Shown here: positions 1 through 9,409 of the stretch, one piece after another | Numbering within the stretch: position 1 is the stretch's first letter | Layout of the letters: every line of letters begins with the position of its first letter | Notes under the pieces: model-generated | What the model saw: only the letters and a program-made list of their open reading frames with translations | What the model was told of the DNA's origin: nothing | The model's database searches: none | Position numbers and translations under genes: made by a program | Source of the DNA: Terriglobia bacterium | Lineage (GTDB): Bacteria; Acidobacteriota; Terriglobia; Terriglobales; Acidobacteriaceae | NCBI GenBank assembly: GCA_020073015.1 | Contig: JAIQFZ010000045.1 | Location: 1-38,531, forward strand | Direction: 5' to 3' | Length of the DNA: 38,531 nt

Positions 1-505
1 GGACCCACGCTTCACCGTCGGGCTTGAACGTCGAGCACCAATGTCGGCGCGGGCTGTAGCTGTCATCCGACCGGCGCCCAGCATCATCTCTCTCCCCCTG
101 TTCCTTTGCATCCTGTCTGGCAAACGCCAGTTGCACGCTCCCCGGTACTGATCCGGCGAACCGGATCCCTTCCGGATTGCCGAGGATCTGACCTGAACTG
201 AAAGCAATGCCTCCGACAGCGCGATTCTGGCCGGTATTCGATACATTTTGGGGTTTGTAAGAGCCAGCACTGTATGTCTTATGGTTGTGAAGGTTATCCA
301 GGCGTTGGGAGTCTGATCGATCTCTGGCCACTCAGGGAAAGTACAGTTGAGCCTGTTGTCGAGTGGCTGCGGAACTCCACGCGATTCGCGGTGGACATTC
401 TCGAAAAATGCACATCCGGCTGCATCAGTCCGGAGCCAACCTGGTCGTTTTGTCACGGTTGTTTCTATGATCGTGCCGCGCACATAGACCGGTCAATATT
501 TAACC
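1..505. other. left-edge region without a recognised gene
   Basis: I see no convincing gene here. A minus-strand frame stays open across roughly 1-300 and runs off the left edge, but its translation shows no domain I recognise, its codon use is not clearly biased, and I find no convincing start. A short plus-strand frame (274-531) is cysteine- and tryptophan-rich with no family resemblance and is probably chance. The right side of the region leads into the promoter of the first TonB receptor. Confidence 0.4.
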
Positions 506-534
506 TTGACAAGCACAATCGGAACGCATAAATT
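506..534 (+). promoter_or_regulatory. sigma70-like promoter for the first TonB receptor
   Basis: A perfect -35 box TTGACA lies at 506-511. It is followed by a 17-nt spacer and a -10-like TAAATT at 529-534 (4 of 6 consensus positions). The predicted start of transcription near 541 leaves a 5' leader of about 255 nt before the receptor start at 797. The spacing is ideal; the assignment to the receptor is by position only. No riboswitch family was recognised in the leader. Confidence 0.5.
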
Positions 535-796
535 GCGGTCGTTAAGCACGTTCCCGTAAAGAAACATTTATTTCTTGTCCGATTGGAGCCCGACTTGAGA
601 TGTTGCTTGGGGCTTGGTGCAACCGCACGGTGGCTGCTGGAGTTCTGCAACTTGGGCAAAGTCACTTCCCCATAGCTGTCGCAAAAAGCGAGACCGGCCG
701 CAGCCGCCTCTCTTCTTTATGGCGGGTATGGCCTGGATCAGATTTCCCGATGCTGGCGCTGGAACCGCGTCGGGCCGCGATCGAGGAGGCATTCAG

Positions 797-3700
797 ATGA
801 AATCGTTGGCGACGTTTATCGCTTCGCTCTTGCTGCTGTTGATCATAGCTTCTTCTGGATACACCCAGACTGCCGGCACAGGTGCCATTTCCGGCATCGT
901 CACGGATGCAAAGGGTGCGGTCGTGGTGGGGGCGACAGTTAATGCGATCAATACCGTTACGGGTGAAAGCCGCACAGCTGTGTCCTCGGGTACCGGCATA
1001 TACCTGGTGCCGCTTTTATTGCCTGCGAACTATCGGGTGCAGATTTCGAAGCAGGGCTTCAAGCAATCAGTGAGCACTGACATCCCCGTGCACATCACTG
1101 AAACTACGACGCTCAATGTTCAACTTCAGGTTGGCGCGGCGCACGAGGTGATTGAGGTGAAAGCAAATGCCGAACTGCTGAAGACTGAACAGAGCGCGTT
1201 GGGCGGTGTCGTGGATGAAAGAGAGGTCGTTGCCCTCCCATTGGTCACCCGCAACTACAGCCAGATCCTTGGGCTATCACCGGGGGTTGCCAGCGACGGT
1301 TTCAACGCAGGCGAGGTGGGCCGGGGCGGAGTGGACTCTAATACCGTCACCGGCGGCAGCAGTGCAGCGGACAACAACTTCCAAATGAATGGTGTCGAGA
1401 TCAATGACCTGCAAAGCAGCGGGCACTACAGTGGCGGCGTGGCGACCCCGAATCCTGACAGCATTCAGGAATTCAAAGTACAGACCAGCCAATACGATGC
1501 TTCATATGGACGCAATGCGGGTGCGAACGTTGATGTGCTGACGAAAGCCGGGACGAACCACTGGCACGGCAACCTGTGGGAGTATTTCCGGAACGAGGCA
1601 TTGAACGCCAACGACTATTTCCGGAACCAAACCGGCGAGCCGCGCGCAGTTCTGCGCCAGAATCAGTTCGGCTTTACGCTCGGCGGTCCAATCGTGAAGG
1701 ATAAGCTGCTGTTCTTCACTTCATACCAGGGAACGCGGCAGAAGAACGGTATTGACGTAAATTGCTCAAGCAGCGTTTTCCTGCCGGTGCTGACGAGCAG
1801 TACGGATCGCACAGACCCGGCGGCTCTGGCCGCTTCGGTGGGGCCCAGCACAGCTTTCGGAGGTTATGACATTGCTGGCCGATTAGTCGATGGCACCAAC
1901 GTCAGTTCTCAAGCGATGGCTTTGTTCAACGCCAAGCTGCCCAACGGCGAGTATGTGATTCCCAATCCACAGACAGTCATCACCGATCCCGCTACCGGAC
2001 TACCGGAGGGGTTCTCTACCTACAGCTCTTCCTGCCCCTACAATGAGGACCAGTTCATAACTAATCTCGATTGGATACAGAATTCAAAGAGCTCTTTACA
2101 GGGGCGCTTCTTCTTCGCCAACAGCGATGCGACGTTCACTTTTCCGCTCACTCAAGCCGTCGGAACTACCCTGCCCGGCGCCCCCTTGAGAAACCCGCAG
2201 AATTTCCGGAATTTCTCCCTGAGCCACACGTACCTGTTCAGCACGCATTTGGTGAACCAGGCACAATTTGGGTTCCATCGTACGAATTCGGGCACGCTTC
2301 AAAGTTTTCCCATCTCGTACTCGGATATCGGCAGCAGCGTCCCCTCGTTCGACGATGCCCGGGCCGTCATTGGTGTACTCGGCGGATTCAACATGGGCGG
2401 AAACGGCCAGACGGTAAAACTTGCGCAAAACACCTATGTCTTTCAAGACACAATCTCTTGGATCCGTGGACGGCATTCATTCCGCTTCGGTGGCGGTATC
2501 TCTCGCGCGCAAGTCAACATGTCACAGTTTGCGTACGGCGGCTATGCCATCTTTTTCAACTACCCCGGCTTGCTCCTAGGCCAGGCGCCCTTAAACCCAT
2601 TCGAAACTCTTGACCTTGCAGGGATTGCTCCGCGGAATTGGCGAACCACGGACGCCAACCTCTACGTTCAAGATGACATAAAGGTCACCTCACGCCTCAC
2701 TCTGAACCTCGGCTTCCGCTATGAGCGTCTTGGAGGTCTCGGCGAACTAAATGGGCGAAATTCGACCATCGACCCGGCACTGATTAACCCGGATCCCCCG
2801 ACAGTGGCGGAAGGTGGATCCTTGGCCGGAATCCTGGTTTCCGACAACTTCCCGGGCACGAGGCCCGCGGGTGTGGTCAGCAGCGGCAACAATTTGGGAA
2901 TCTATGGCAAGGGGCAAAACACTTGGAACCCGCGCATTGGTTTCGCCTGGAGCCTGCCCGGTACAGATCGCTTTGTCCTCCGTGGTGGGTATGGCATTTA
3001 TCGGCAGCGAACCACCGGCCAGATGTACCTTCAACAACTTGCCAACCAGCCGTTTGGGTTAATTCGGGTCACAGTACCCAACTTCACGAACGGGTTCGAT
3101 AATCCATTTCCGCCCGACCCAGGTGCATTCCCGCAATTCTCTCCATACGCTGCTCCGGACACGGCAACGGGCACTCCAGGCACAAACCTGACTCCAGCTC
3201 TGATTGATCCGAATATCCGGCCGCCGATTTTCCAACGCTACAGCCTAAACCTGCAAACGCAAATAGCCCGCGATTTCGTGGCCGAAATTGGCTACGCAGG
3301 AATGCGCGGCACGCACATGATCGTGTTTCATGACATCAACCAGGCGGGCCTGGCCAGCGTCGCAAATCCCATTCGCGGCGAAACCACCAACACCGTCGAA
3401 AACATCCCATTGCGAGTTCCGTACGAGGGTTTTTCGGCCGCGCAGTTGATCGATATCGAATCGCACAGTGGATTTGCCTGGTACAACTCTCTGCAAGCCA
3501 CCCTGAGCAAGCGCTTCAGCCACGGACTCCAGTTTCTCGCTTCTTATACCTTCGCTCGCGATCTGGCGAATGTTTGGGGTAGCACAACCCAACCTAATGG
3601 CGGGGTCGTAGTCGGAAACAACGACGATCCTCGTTTCGATTATGGCCCTGACACTTTCATTCGCCCGCACCGCATTGTTTTCAGCGGCGTTTACGAATTG

Positions 3701-4225
3701 CCCGGGCCCACCAACCGGCACTCATTAGTTGGGCAAACCCTCGGAGGTTGGAAATTGGCAGGTGTTCTAACGATCCAGTCTGGACACCGCTTACCTCTGC
3801 TGAATTTCGACGCAGGAAATGTGCACGGCACGGTGTACGACTTCGCGCAAATCGTTCCCGGCTGCAACATCGAAACTAACGGTTCTGTGACACACCGACT
3901 CAACAGCTGGATAAACCAGGACTGCATCGCTCCCTACCCCGTAGTCGGAGATGACGGCGTAGCAACGGATTGGGGTAACAGCCGCATGGGAATCTTGCAC
4001 GGTCCGGGGCAAGTCAACACAGATCTTTCTTTGATCAAGACATTCCCACTACCGCTCCGGGAAGGGATGAACCTCGAGTTCCGCTCGGAGTTCTTCAACG
4101 CATTCAATCATCCGAGTTTTAGCGATCCTGACAATTTCCTGTCGAATGGCCCATCTTTTGGCACGATTACGACGATGCTGAACAACCCGCGCATCATCCA
4201 GTTTGCTCTGAAAGTGAACTTCTGA
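797..4225 (+). CDS. TonB-dependent receptor, Oar-like, with carboxypeptidase-regulatory-like N-terminus
   Basis: This 1142-residue outer-membrane receptor begins with a signal peptide (MKSLATFIASLLLLLIIASS) ending near GYTQ. A carboxypeptidase-regulatory-like beta-sandwich follows at about residues 28-115 (GAISGIVTDAKGAVVVGATV), then a plug domain with the usual NNFQMNGVEIND and PNPDSIQEFKVQTSQYDASYGRNAG segments. A large beta-barrel ends in ...IIQFALKVNF, with the terminal aromatic residue typical of outer-membrane proteins. I chose the start at 797 because GAGGAGG (783-789) sits at good spacing and the signal peptide follows at once; the frame is open further upstream to 614 but without a signal or ribosome site. 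In Acidobacteriota such receptors usually import oligosaccharides or peptides. Its position at the head of a peptide-processing cluster suggests peptide or muropeptide uptake, which is inference. No partner lipoprotein (SusD-like) is adjacent. Confidence 0.93.
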   Translation: MKSLATFIASLLLLLIIASSGYTQTAGTGAISGIVTDAKGAVVVGATVNAINTVTGESRTAVSSGTGIYLVPLLLPANYRVQISKQGFKQSVSTDIPVHITETTTLNVQLQVGAAHEVIEVKANAELLKTEQSALGGVVDEREVVALPLVTRNYSQILGLSPGVASDGFNAGEVGRGGVDSNTVTGGSSAADNNFQMNGVEINDLQSSGHYSGGVATPNPDSIQEFKVQTSQYDASYGRNAGANVDVLTKAGTNHWHGNLWEYFRNEALNANDYFRNQTGEPRAVLRQNQFGFTLGGPIVKDKLLFFTSYQGTRQKNGIDVNCSSSVFLPVLTSSTDRTDPAALAASVGPSTAFGGYDIAGRLVDGTNVSSQAMALFNAKLPNGEYVIPNPQTVITDPATGLPEGFSTYSSSCPYNEDQFITNLDWIQNSKSSLQGRFFFANSDATFTFPLTQAVGTTLPGAPLRNPQNFRNFSLSHTYLFSTHLVNQAQFGFHRTNSGTLQSFPISYSDIGSSVPSFDDARAVIGVLGGFNMGGNGQTVKLAQNTYVFQDTISWIRGRHSFRFGGGISRAQVNMSQFAYGGYAIFFNYPGLLLGQAPLNPFETLDLAGIAPRNWRTTDANLYVQDDIKVTSRLTLNLGFRYERLGGLGELNGRNSTIDPALINPDPPTVAEGGSLAGILVSDNFPGTRPAGVVSSGNNLGIYGKGQNTWNPRIGFAWSLPGTDRFVLRGGYGIYRQRTTGQMYLQQLANQPFGLIRVTVPNFTNGFDNPFPPDPGAFPQFSPYAAPDTATGTPGTNLTPALIDPNIRPPIFQRYSLNLQTQIARDFVAEIGYAGMRGTHMIVFHDINQAGLASVANPIRGETTNTVENIPLRVPYEGFSAAQLIDIESHSGFAWYNSLQATLSKRFSHGLQFLASYTFARDLANVWGSTTQPNGGVVVGNNDDPRFDYGPDTFIRPHRIVFSGVYELPGPTNRHSLVGQTLGGWKLAGVLTIQSGHRLPLLNFDAGNVHGTVYDFAQIVPGCNIETNGSVTHRLNSWINQDCIAPYPVVGDDGVATDWGNSRMGILHGPGQVNTDLSLIKTFPLPLREGMNLEFRSEFFNAFNHPSFSDPDNFLSNGPSFGTITTMLNNPRIIQFALKVNF

Positions 4226-4309
4226 TCGTTGACGCACGACGACACTAATGACGGATCACAACCAACACACATGCCAGGCATGGTCACGAAGCCCTTCCCC
4301 AAGCTAATA

Positions 4310-4323
4310 CCGCGACATCGCGG
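4310..4323 (+). other. small intergenic hairpin
   Basis: CCGCGA and TCGCGG form a perfect 6-bp stem with a 2-nt loop between the receptor and the serine hydrolase gene. No U-tract follows, so it is not a classical terminator. It could attenuate or protect the receptor transcript. A separate odd palindrome, CATGCC-A-GGCATG, lies at 4270-4282. Confidence 0.3.
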
Positions 4324-4389
4324 GTTGATTCAGCTGTATGGGCTCATAGGCTCGGAGATCGCCTCTTCTCTCCGGGCAGGAGAAGCGAA

Positions 4390-6396
4390 ATGATTCGTAA
4401 TCAAGATCTCACCCACCGAAATCTGTGCAGTTATCTTCCCATTGCGGCGCTGCTCGTTGCGGCCGTGCTCTGCCTCACCGTGTGGGCGCAAAGGCCACTT
4501 TCTTCCCCAGCAAAGACACCGCCGCAGGCGGCGATACCTGCAGCCGTGCAGCCCGTTACCACGCACGAATTGACCGCAACCGATCTCGAAGCATTTCTAG
4601 ATGGCATCATGCCCTCCCAGCTTGAGCGCGAAGATGTCGCGGGAGCCGTAATTGCAGTGGTCAAAGACGGTCAGGTGATTTTCGCGAAGGGCTACGGCTA
4701 CTCCGACATGGCCAAGCGCAACCCGGTGACGGCGGACAAGACGCTCTTCCGCCCGGGTTCAATCTCAAAGACCTTCACCTGGACGTCCGTCATGCAATTG
4801 GTTGAACAGGGGAAGCTCGACCTGGACCGGGATGTCAATGACTATCTTGATTTCAAAATTCCGCCGGGGTTTGGACAGCCGATCACTTTACGGAACATCA
4901 TGACGCACACATCGGGTTTCGAGGAGACCCTGAAAGACCTGTTCGTCGCGGACGCACAGCACATGTATCCGCTGGCGGAATACGTAAAGAATCACACGCC
5001 GGAGCGCATATTTGCTCCCGGGACGGTTCCCGCCTACTCGAATTACGCCACCACGCTCGCCGGTTACATCGTGCAGCGCGTTTCCGGCAAGCCTTTCGAG
5101 CAATACGTTGCAGACAATATCTTTGCCCCTCTGGACATGAAGCACACCACCTTCGTTCAACCGTTACCCGAGGACATGAAACCGCTGATGTCGAACGGCT
5201 ACCGCGTAGCTTCGTCAAAGCCACGACCCTTTGAGTTCGTAGAAGCATTCCCGGCCGGTAGCGTCTCTACGACGGCGTTGGATATGTGTACCTTCATGAT
5301 TGCCCATCTGCAGAATGGAAAGTATGGCAATGCACAGATCCTGCGTCCCGAAACCGCCATCCAGATGCACTCGCGCACGTTCGGCGCCGACGATCGACTG
5401 AACGGGATGGCGCTCGGTTTTTATGAGGAGTCCTCCAACGGGCACCGCATCATCGGTCACGGTGGGGATACTGAACTCTTTCACAGCGACATGCACTTGA
5501 TCCTCGATTCCAATGTTGGTTTTTTCGTTTCCTACAACAGCATGGGGAAAGCTGAGGTCAGCCCGCGAACAATTCTTTTTGAGAGGTTTCTCGACCGCTA
5601 TTTCCCATATACCGAGCCGGCGGCGAGCAAAGTTGAAGATGCGAAGGCGGACACGGCCAGCGTCTCCGGCCTGTATCTGACGAGCCGCCGCATCGAAAGC
5701 ACATTCTTGAAGTTGACCTCCTTCCTGGGTCAACCCAAAGTCTTCGGGAATTCCGATGGCACGATCAGCATTGACTTTCTGAAGGACCCCGGCGGCAACC
5801 CTGTAAAGTTCGAAGAAATTGGACCGCTGCTGTATCGCGAGGTGCACGGGCACTGGCTCCTTGCGTTCCGCAAGGATGTGACCGGGCGAATGCAGTTCCA
5901 AGTCGAAATCCCGGTGTTCATCTTCCAGAAAGCCGGATTTTGGGAGAACAAATATTGGAACTACTTCCTGCTTATTTTTGGCCTGCTTGTGACGGCGCTG
6001 ACCGTACTGCTTTGGCCCGTGGGAGCGATAGTCCGCAAGCATTACGCGCGGCCGCTGGAGCTAACGCCTGGGGACCGCAAGCTTCGACTTATCGTGCGTG
6101 TGGTGTGCATTTTGTTCATCGTTTTCCTCGCCGGCTGGCTGATTGCTTTATCACGGGCCGAAGCGAGTCTCGCCGTCGTTAACGGTCTTGGCCCCTTGGT
6201 CATCATTTTCAGCCTGCTCGGAGTTGTGTGTGTCTGCGGCACAATTGCGGTTTGCTACAACGCCCTTCGAAGCTGGCGTGCGCCGAATCGCTGGATCTGG
6301 TCCAAACTGCATGATCTGGCGTTGGCGCTCGCCTGTATCTGCCTAGTCATATTCTCGGTCACATGGAATCTTATGAACTTCAACATGCACTACTGA
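4390..6396 (+). CDS. serine hydrolase, beta-lactamase/class C fold, with C-terminal membrane domain
   Basis: This 668-residue protein of the beta-lactamase/penicillin-binding-protein-like family has all three active-site motifs: S-I-S-K at 124-127 (nucleophile S124), Y-S-N at 216-218, and H-G-G at 357-359. An N-terminal hydrophobic segment (about residues 17-33) exports or anchors it. After the catalytic domain (about 65-410) comes a beta-rich linker, then four predicted transmembrane helices from about residue 520 to the C-terminus. The catalytic domain should face the periplasm. AGGAGA at 4378-4383 supports the start. The family includes DD-peptidases, D-aminopeptidases, esterases and beta-lactamase-like proteins; substrate cannot be read from sequence. 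Beside a D-peptide-type cluster, a D-amino-acid amidase or peptidase role is reasonable but inferred. Confidence 0.88.
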   Translation: MIRNQDLTHRNLCSYLPIAALLVAAVLCLTVWAQRPLSSPAKTPPQAAIPAAVQPVTTHELTATDLEAFLDGIMPSQLEREDVAGAVIAVVKDGQVIFAKGYGYSDMAKRNPVTADKTLFRPGSISKTFTWTSVMQLVEQGKLDLDRDVNDYLDFKIPPGFGQPITLRNIMTHTSGFEETLKDLFVADAQHMYPLAEYVKNHTPERIFAPGTVPAYSNYATTLAGYIVQRVSGKPFEQYVADNIFAPLDMKHTTFVQPLPEDMKPLMSNGYRVASSKPRPFEFVEAFPAGSVSTTALDMCTFMIAHLQNGKYGNAQILRPETAIQMHSRTFGADDRLNGMALGFYEESSNGHRIIGHGGDTELFHSDMHLILDSNVGFFVSYNSMGKAEVSPRTILFERFLDRYFPYTEPAASKVEDAKADTASVSGLYLTSRRIESTFLKLTSFLGQPKVFGNSDGTISIDFLKDPGGNPVKFEEIGPLLYREVHGHWLLAFRKDVTGRMQFQVEIPVFIFQKAGFWENKYWNYFLLIFGLLVTALTVLLWPVGAIVRKHYARPLELTPGDRKLRLIVRVVCILFIVFLAGWLIALSRAEASLAVVNGLGPLVIIFSLLGVVCVCGTIAVCYNALRSWRAPNRWIWSKLHDLALALACICLVIFSVTWNLMNFNMHY

Positions 6397-6519
6397 ATCA
6401 ACGGCTGCTGCCACGTGAACCTGGAGCGGACATCGGGAGTTGGAGCTTCAATTTGCTAAGATGACCACGCGACGACAATGCGCTCCAAAACGAACCATTT
6501 GCCGAAAGGGCGGTCTTCG

Positions 6520-7338
6520 ATGAGTAACGCAGACCGCCTCGCGCAGCTCAGTCCTCGGCGCCGCGAGATCGTCCGCCCCGCCTTCGAGGATCCGCGGCAA
6601 TATGTTCTGCTCAGCGTCCGCGACATGGCAAAAAAACTGGGTACCGATCCGGCGACCACCGTGCGCATCGCCCGAGGGCTTGGATTCGAGAGCTACAAGG
6701 AGTTCCAATATTACCTGCACGAACTTTCCGTGGTACGGGCGACTTCTCTCGACACGATGCAAGCGGCTTCTGCACCGGATTCGAGCGTGAGTGCGCTATT
6801 ACGCGAGTGCCTGAACCACGACCTCAAGAATTTCCGCGGTGTCTACAACGGAGTGGATTTGGATCGCCTGCAGAAGGTAGCTCGCCGTCTCTGGAACGCT
6901 CGCCGGATTCTGGTCATTGGAGGTGACGCTGCAACCTGCCTGGTGAACTACCTCCACTATCATCTAAACATTCTCGGGCTACCGGTGTTCATAGCGACAG
7001 CCCCGGGGCCGACCGTTCACCTCGTCCGGAGCATGAAGAAGGGAGATGTGAGTCGTGGGCTCCGTATGACGATTGAGGGCATACAACAGGCCCGCAAGCT
7101 CGGTGCGTACTGCATCGGCGTCACGGACAGTTACATTTCGCCCGTCGCACTCTACTGCAACGAGTTCTTTCTTGCGTCGGTAGAGACTCCTTCGTTTGGC
7201 GCGTCTTATTCCGCCCCGATGTGTTTGCTAAATACCCTCATGGCTGCGGTTGCGGAAGTCCACCGGACCAAGACTCTCCAGATCCTGAAAAAAGTGGCTG
7301 AGGAGCAGCGTCACGGCTTCCGCTTCTACCAGGAGTAG
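6520..7338 (+). CDS. MurR/RpiR-family transcriptional regulator (HTH + SIS)
   Basis: About 272 residues. The N-terminal RpiR-type helix-turn-helix is at about residues 5-75 (LSVRDMAKKLGTDPATTVRIARGLGFESYKEFQYYL). A C-terminal SIS sugar-phosphate-binding domain occupies about 110-245 (RRILVIGGDAATCLVNYL ... GAYCIGVTDS ... FGASYSAPMCLLNTL). I prefer the ATG at 6520, preceded by AAGGG at 6506-6510; an upstream in-frame ATG at 6478 would add 14 residues. Family members sense sugar phosphates (MurR senses MurNAc-6-phosphate). In this protein the loop after MKKGDV looks shortened: the hydrophobic strand and serine-rich phosphate loop normally found there seem missing, and GDV runs straight into SRGLRM. 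Its place between two hydrolase genes suggests local control of the cluster. Confidence 0.9.
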   Translation: MSNADRLAQLSPRRREIVRPAFEDPRQYVLLSVRDMAKKLGTDPATTVRIARGLGFESYKEFQYYLHELSVVRATSLDTMQAASAPDSSVSALLRECLNHDLKNFRGVYNGVDLDRLQKVARRLWNARRILVIGGDAATCLVNYLHYHLNILGLPVFIATAPGPTVHLVRSMKKGDVSRGLRMTIEGIQQARKLGAYCIGVTDSYISPVALYCNEFFLASVETPSFGASYSAPMCLLNTLMAAVAEVHRTKTLQILKKVAEEQRHGFRFYQE

Positions 7339-7395
7339 GTGTGCAGCTCCACCCGGCCTGCTTTGATCCTCCTGCACTCTACGCACACGTTTGAC

Positions 7396-9132
7396 CTAAG
7401 GAACGATCGGCAGCGTCACATGCGACGGGTGCTGCGCATCGTGATAAATCGTTTGCTGCGCAGTTTGCATTTTGGAGCTGCGACCTAAAGGTCCTCCTGT
7501 GTTCAGATTCCGCGGGTATTTCGGAAAGGCGGAGGATGAAATTTCGATCCTGATACGGTGGCCGGGCTTGAACATCTGGCACGTGTTCCAGGCATCAATC
7601 CGATATTCGTAGATCGTTTCCGGCTGAATCAACTCTTCTTTGTCCATTCCTTTTCGGAAGCGTGCGCGCACAATGCCATCTGAGAGCCTCTCAGCGAATC
7701 CATCCGGCCAAACGTCGATCAGCTTCGCCGTAAAATCGGTGTCCGTCGCGGTGCTTGCAGCGTAAAGCGTCACCTTGACAGGACCGCACACTTCAGTGTC
7801 ATTGGTCACCGGATCGCCCGTATAGACGAGCACGTCATCGCGGCGCTCGATGGGGCGGTAATCGTCGGGGCCGCCGATTTGTGCAAACGAAGGCTCCGTG
7901 ATGAACGGGACGGGTTTCTTGGGGTCGTAAGTGTAACGGTCGGGTTGCTCCGACTGGGGCTTGTCCGCAGATAGCTTCCCGTCGCCGTACAGGGAATTTG
8001 CTCGCCCGCTGCTGTGCAGATTAAAGTCTGTATATCGAGTACGTGTCATTGGCCAATCGTGTTCATTCACCCACTGGTTCGAGCCCATTACGAAAATTCG
8101 AACCGGGGCTTCCGACTTCACGCCGTTGTCGATCCCTTTCAGCCAGGCGTCATACCAGCGAAGCATGGTGTCGTTCAGGTCGATGATTGCGGTCGGGCCG
8201 AAATCAACGTCTCCCAGTTTCGATGTCGAGTTGATCCCGTGCGGCCATGGTCCCATTAGCAGCTTTTGGGAGTTGCGCACCGACGGCGCACCTTTGGTCG
8301 TCATGCCAATAAAGTTCAGCGGGGTGCCAACTTGCTCATCGTCGTACCAGCCGGAGATGTGAAGCACGGGAACCTGAACACGATCGAACTTGTTCTGATA
8401 CTGCTCGGCTTCCCAGAAACTATCGAAATAAGTATGGTTGAACAGTTCGCGCCATTCGGGCATGGCCATCCCGATTGCCTCATCGATGGTCAGAAGCGGC
8501 AAGTGCCAGTTCAGTTCGGTCCAATCCGCCGCGTCCATGTTCTGCAAAACGTGCCCGGAGGTGAGGTAATACCAGCTTGCATCGACAGGAATCGGCTCGC
8601 CTGTCGGGAATTCGACAAAGGGATCGGACGGGCTCACCATGGCAATCATCGTGGTCAGGTGCGGGGGTTGCTCGACGGCTGTGAGCCATTGCGTCTTGCC
8701 GTTATAAGAGCCGCCGATCGTTCCGACCTTGCCGGTCGACCACGGTTGAGTGGCACACCACTCGACCGAGTCATAGCCATCCTTCCCCTCGTGCCGGTAG
8801 GGGACAAAGTTGCCCGGTGAGTCTCCTCGCCCGCGCACATCCATTGCGACGAAAACATAGCCGTGCTCTGCGAAGTAGCGACCGAACTTCAACGAGCCAG
8901 CACTATTCTTCAGATACGGCGTGCGGTTCAGGATGCAGGGGAATCTTCCGTCAGTGTCGGGCCGATAGACGTCAGCCGAGAGTTCCACGCCATCCCGCAT
9001 TCGAATCTTCTGGCCGAAATAAATCTTGATGGGGGATGTCTTAGCGGATTTCTGATCCGGTTGCTGCGCAGAAGTTGAACCGCAAGTTGCAAATGAAAAC
9101 GCCACGATGAGCAGCAGAATTCTTCGTATCAT
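7396..9132 (-). CDS. CocE/NonD family (S15) alpha/beta hydrolase, secreted
   Basis: This 578-residue protein has a signal peptide (MIRRILLLIVAFSFATC, then GSTSAQQ). The X-Pro dipeptidyl-peptidase S15-type alpha/beta-hydrolase domain spans about residues 38-330: DGVELSADVYRP at the start, nucleophile elbow G-G-S-Y-N-G with S142, the acid in SGWYDDE, and the histidine in GPWPHG. The C-terminal jelly-roll (X-Pro dipeptidyl-peptidase C-terminal domain) runs from about 380 to the end. The family hydrolyses acyl-amino bonds: cocaine esterase, alpha-amino-acid ester hydrolase, glutaryl-7-ACA acylase and prolyl dipeptidyl peptidase are members. The cysteine at 17 could also be a lipobox, making it a lipoprotein. 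It is convergent with the RpiR gene and divergent from the dipeptide epimerase gene. Export plus amide/ester chemistry fits extracytoplasmic processing of acylated amino acids or peptides. Confidence 0.92.
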   Translation of the reverse strand: MIRRILLLIVAFSFATCGSTSAQQPDQKSAKTSPIKIYFGQKIRMRDGVELSADVYRPDTDGRFPCILNRTPYLKNSAGSLKFGRYFAEHGYVFVAMDVRGRGDSPGNFVPYRHEGKDGYDSVEWCATQPWSTGKVGTIGGSYNGKTQWLTAVEQPPHLTTMIAMVSPSDPFVEFPTGEPIPVDASWYYLTSGHVLQNMDAADWTELNWHLPLLTIDEAIGMAMPEWRELFNHTYFDSFWEAEQYQNKFDRVQVPVLHISGWYDDEQVGTPLNFIGMTTKGAPSVRNSQKLLMGPWPHGINSTSKLGDVDFGPTAIIDLNDTMLRWYDAWLKGIDNGVKSEAPVRIFVMGSNQWVNEHDWPMTRTRYTDFNLHSSGRANSLYGDGKLSADKPQSEQPDRYTYDPKKPVPFITEPSFAQIGGPDDYRPIERRDDVLVYTGDPVTNDTEVCGPVKVTLYAASTATDTDFTAKLIDVWPDGFAERLSDGIVRARFRKGMDKEELIQPETIYEYRIDAWNTCQMFKPGHRIRIEISSSAFPKYPRNLNTGGPLGRSSKMQTAQQTIYHDAQHPSHVTLPIVP

Positions 9133-9225
9133 TGCGCCTCTCCCGAGCCCACGCAGATTCCCAACACAGAACCGTGTGCCCGCTCACAATCAGTCAAAAT
9201 TGCTCTGGTTTGTACGGCCCCTAAG

Positions 9226-9349
9226 TGTATCATATGTTTCTACCTGCGCTATGTGATTCGTGTACTCCAGCAATCGGAAAATTGCACATTGAAGCAGGTT
9301 CCCATGGTTTCTAAAGATAAGATGGTGTGCAACTGAAACATGTGTAACA
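9226..9349. promoter_or_regulatory. paired inverted operator-like sites in divergent promoter region
   Basis: The 277-bp divergent region between the CocE hydrolase and the epimerase genes contains TGTATCATATGTTTC at 9226-9240 and GAAACATGTGTAACA at 9335-9349. The second is the reverse complement of the first at 12 of 15 positions, about 109 bp apart (around ten helical turns). Such paired sites could bind a dimeric regulator with looping. The RpiR protein encoded nearby is the obvious candidate, but this is inference from position. Confidence 0.35.
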
Positions 9350-9409
9350 TGCTGTGATAAGGCTCCGAGAGTGCAGGAGCAGCGATGTTAAATCGAAGAA
9401 GGAGTTCTC

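Noticed and set aside
2071-2613. 180-residue plus-strand frame inside the first TonB receptor
   Set aside because: Out-of-frame shadow of a clearly coding receptor gene.
5215-6042. 275-residue minus-strand frame opposite the serine hydrolase gene
   Set aside because: Antisense of an intact gene with all catalytic motifs; its own translation shows no family features.
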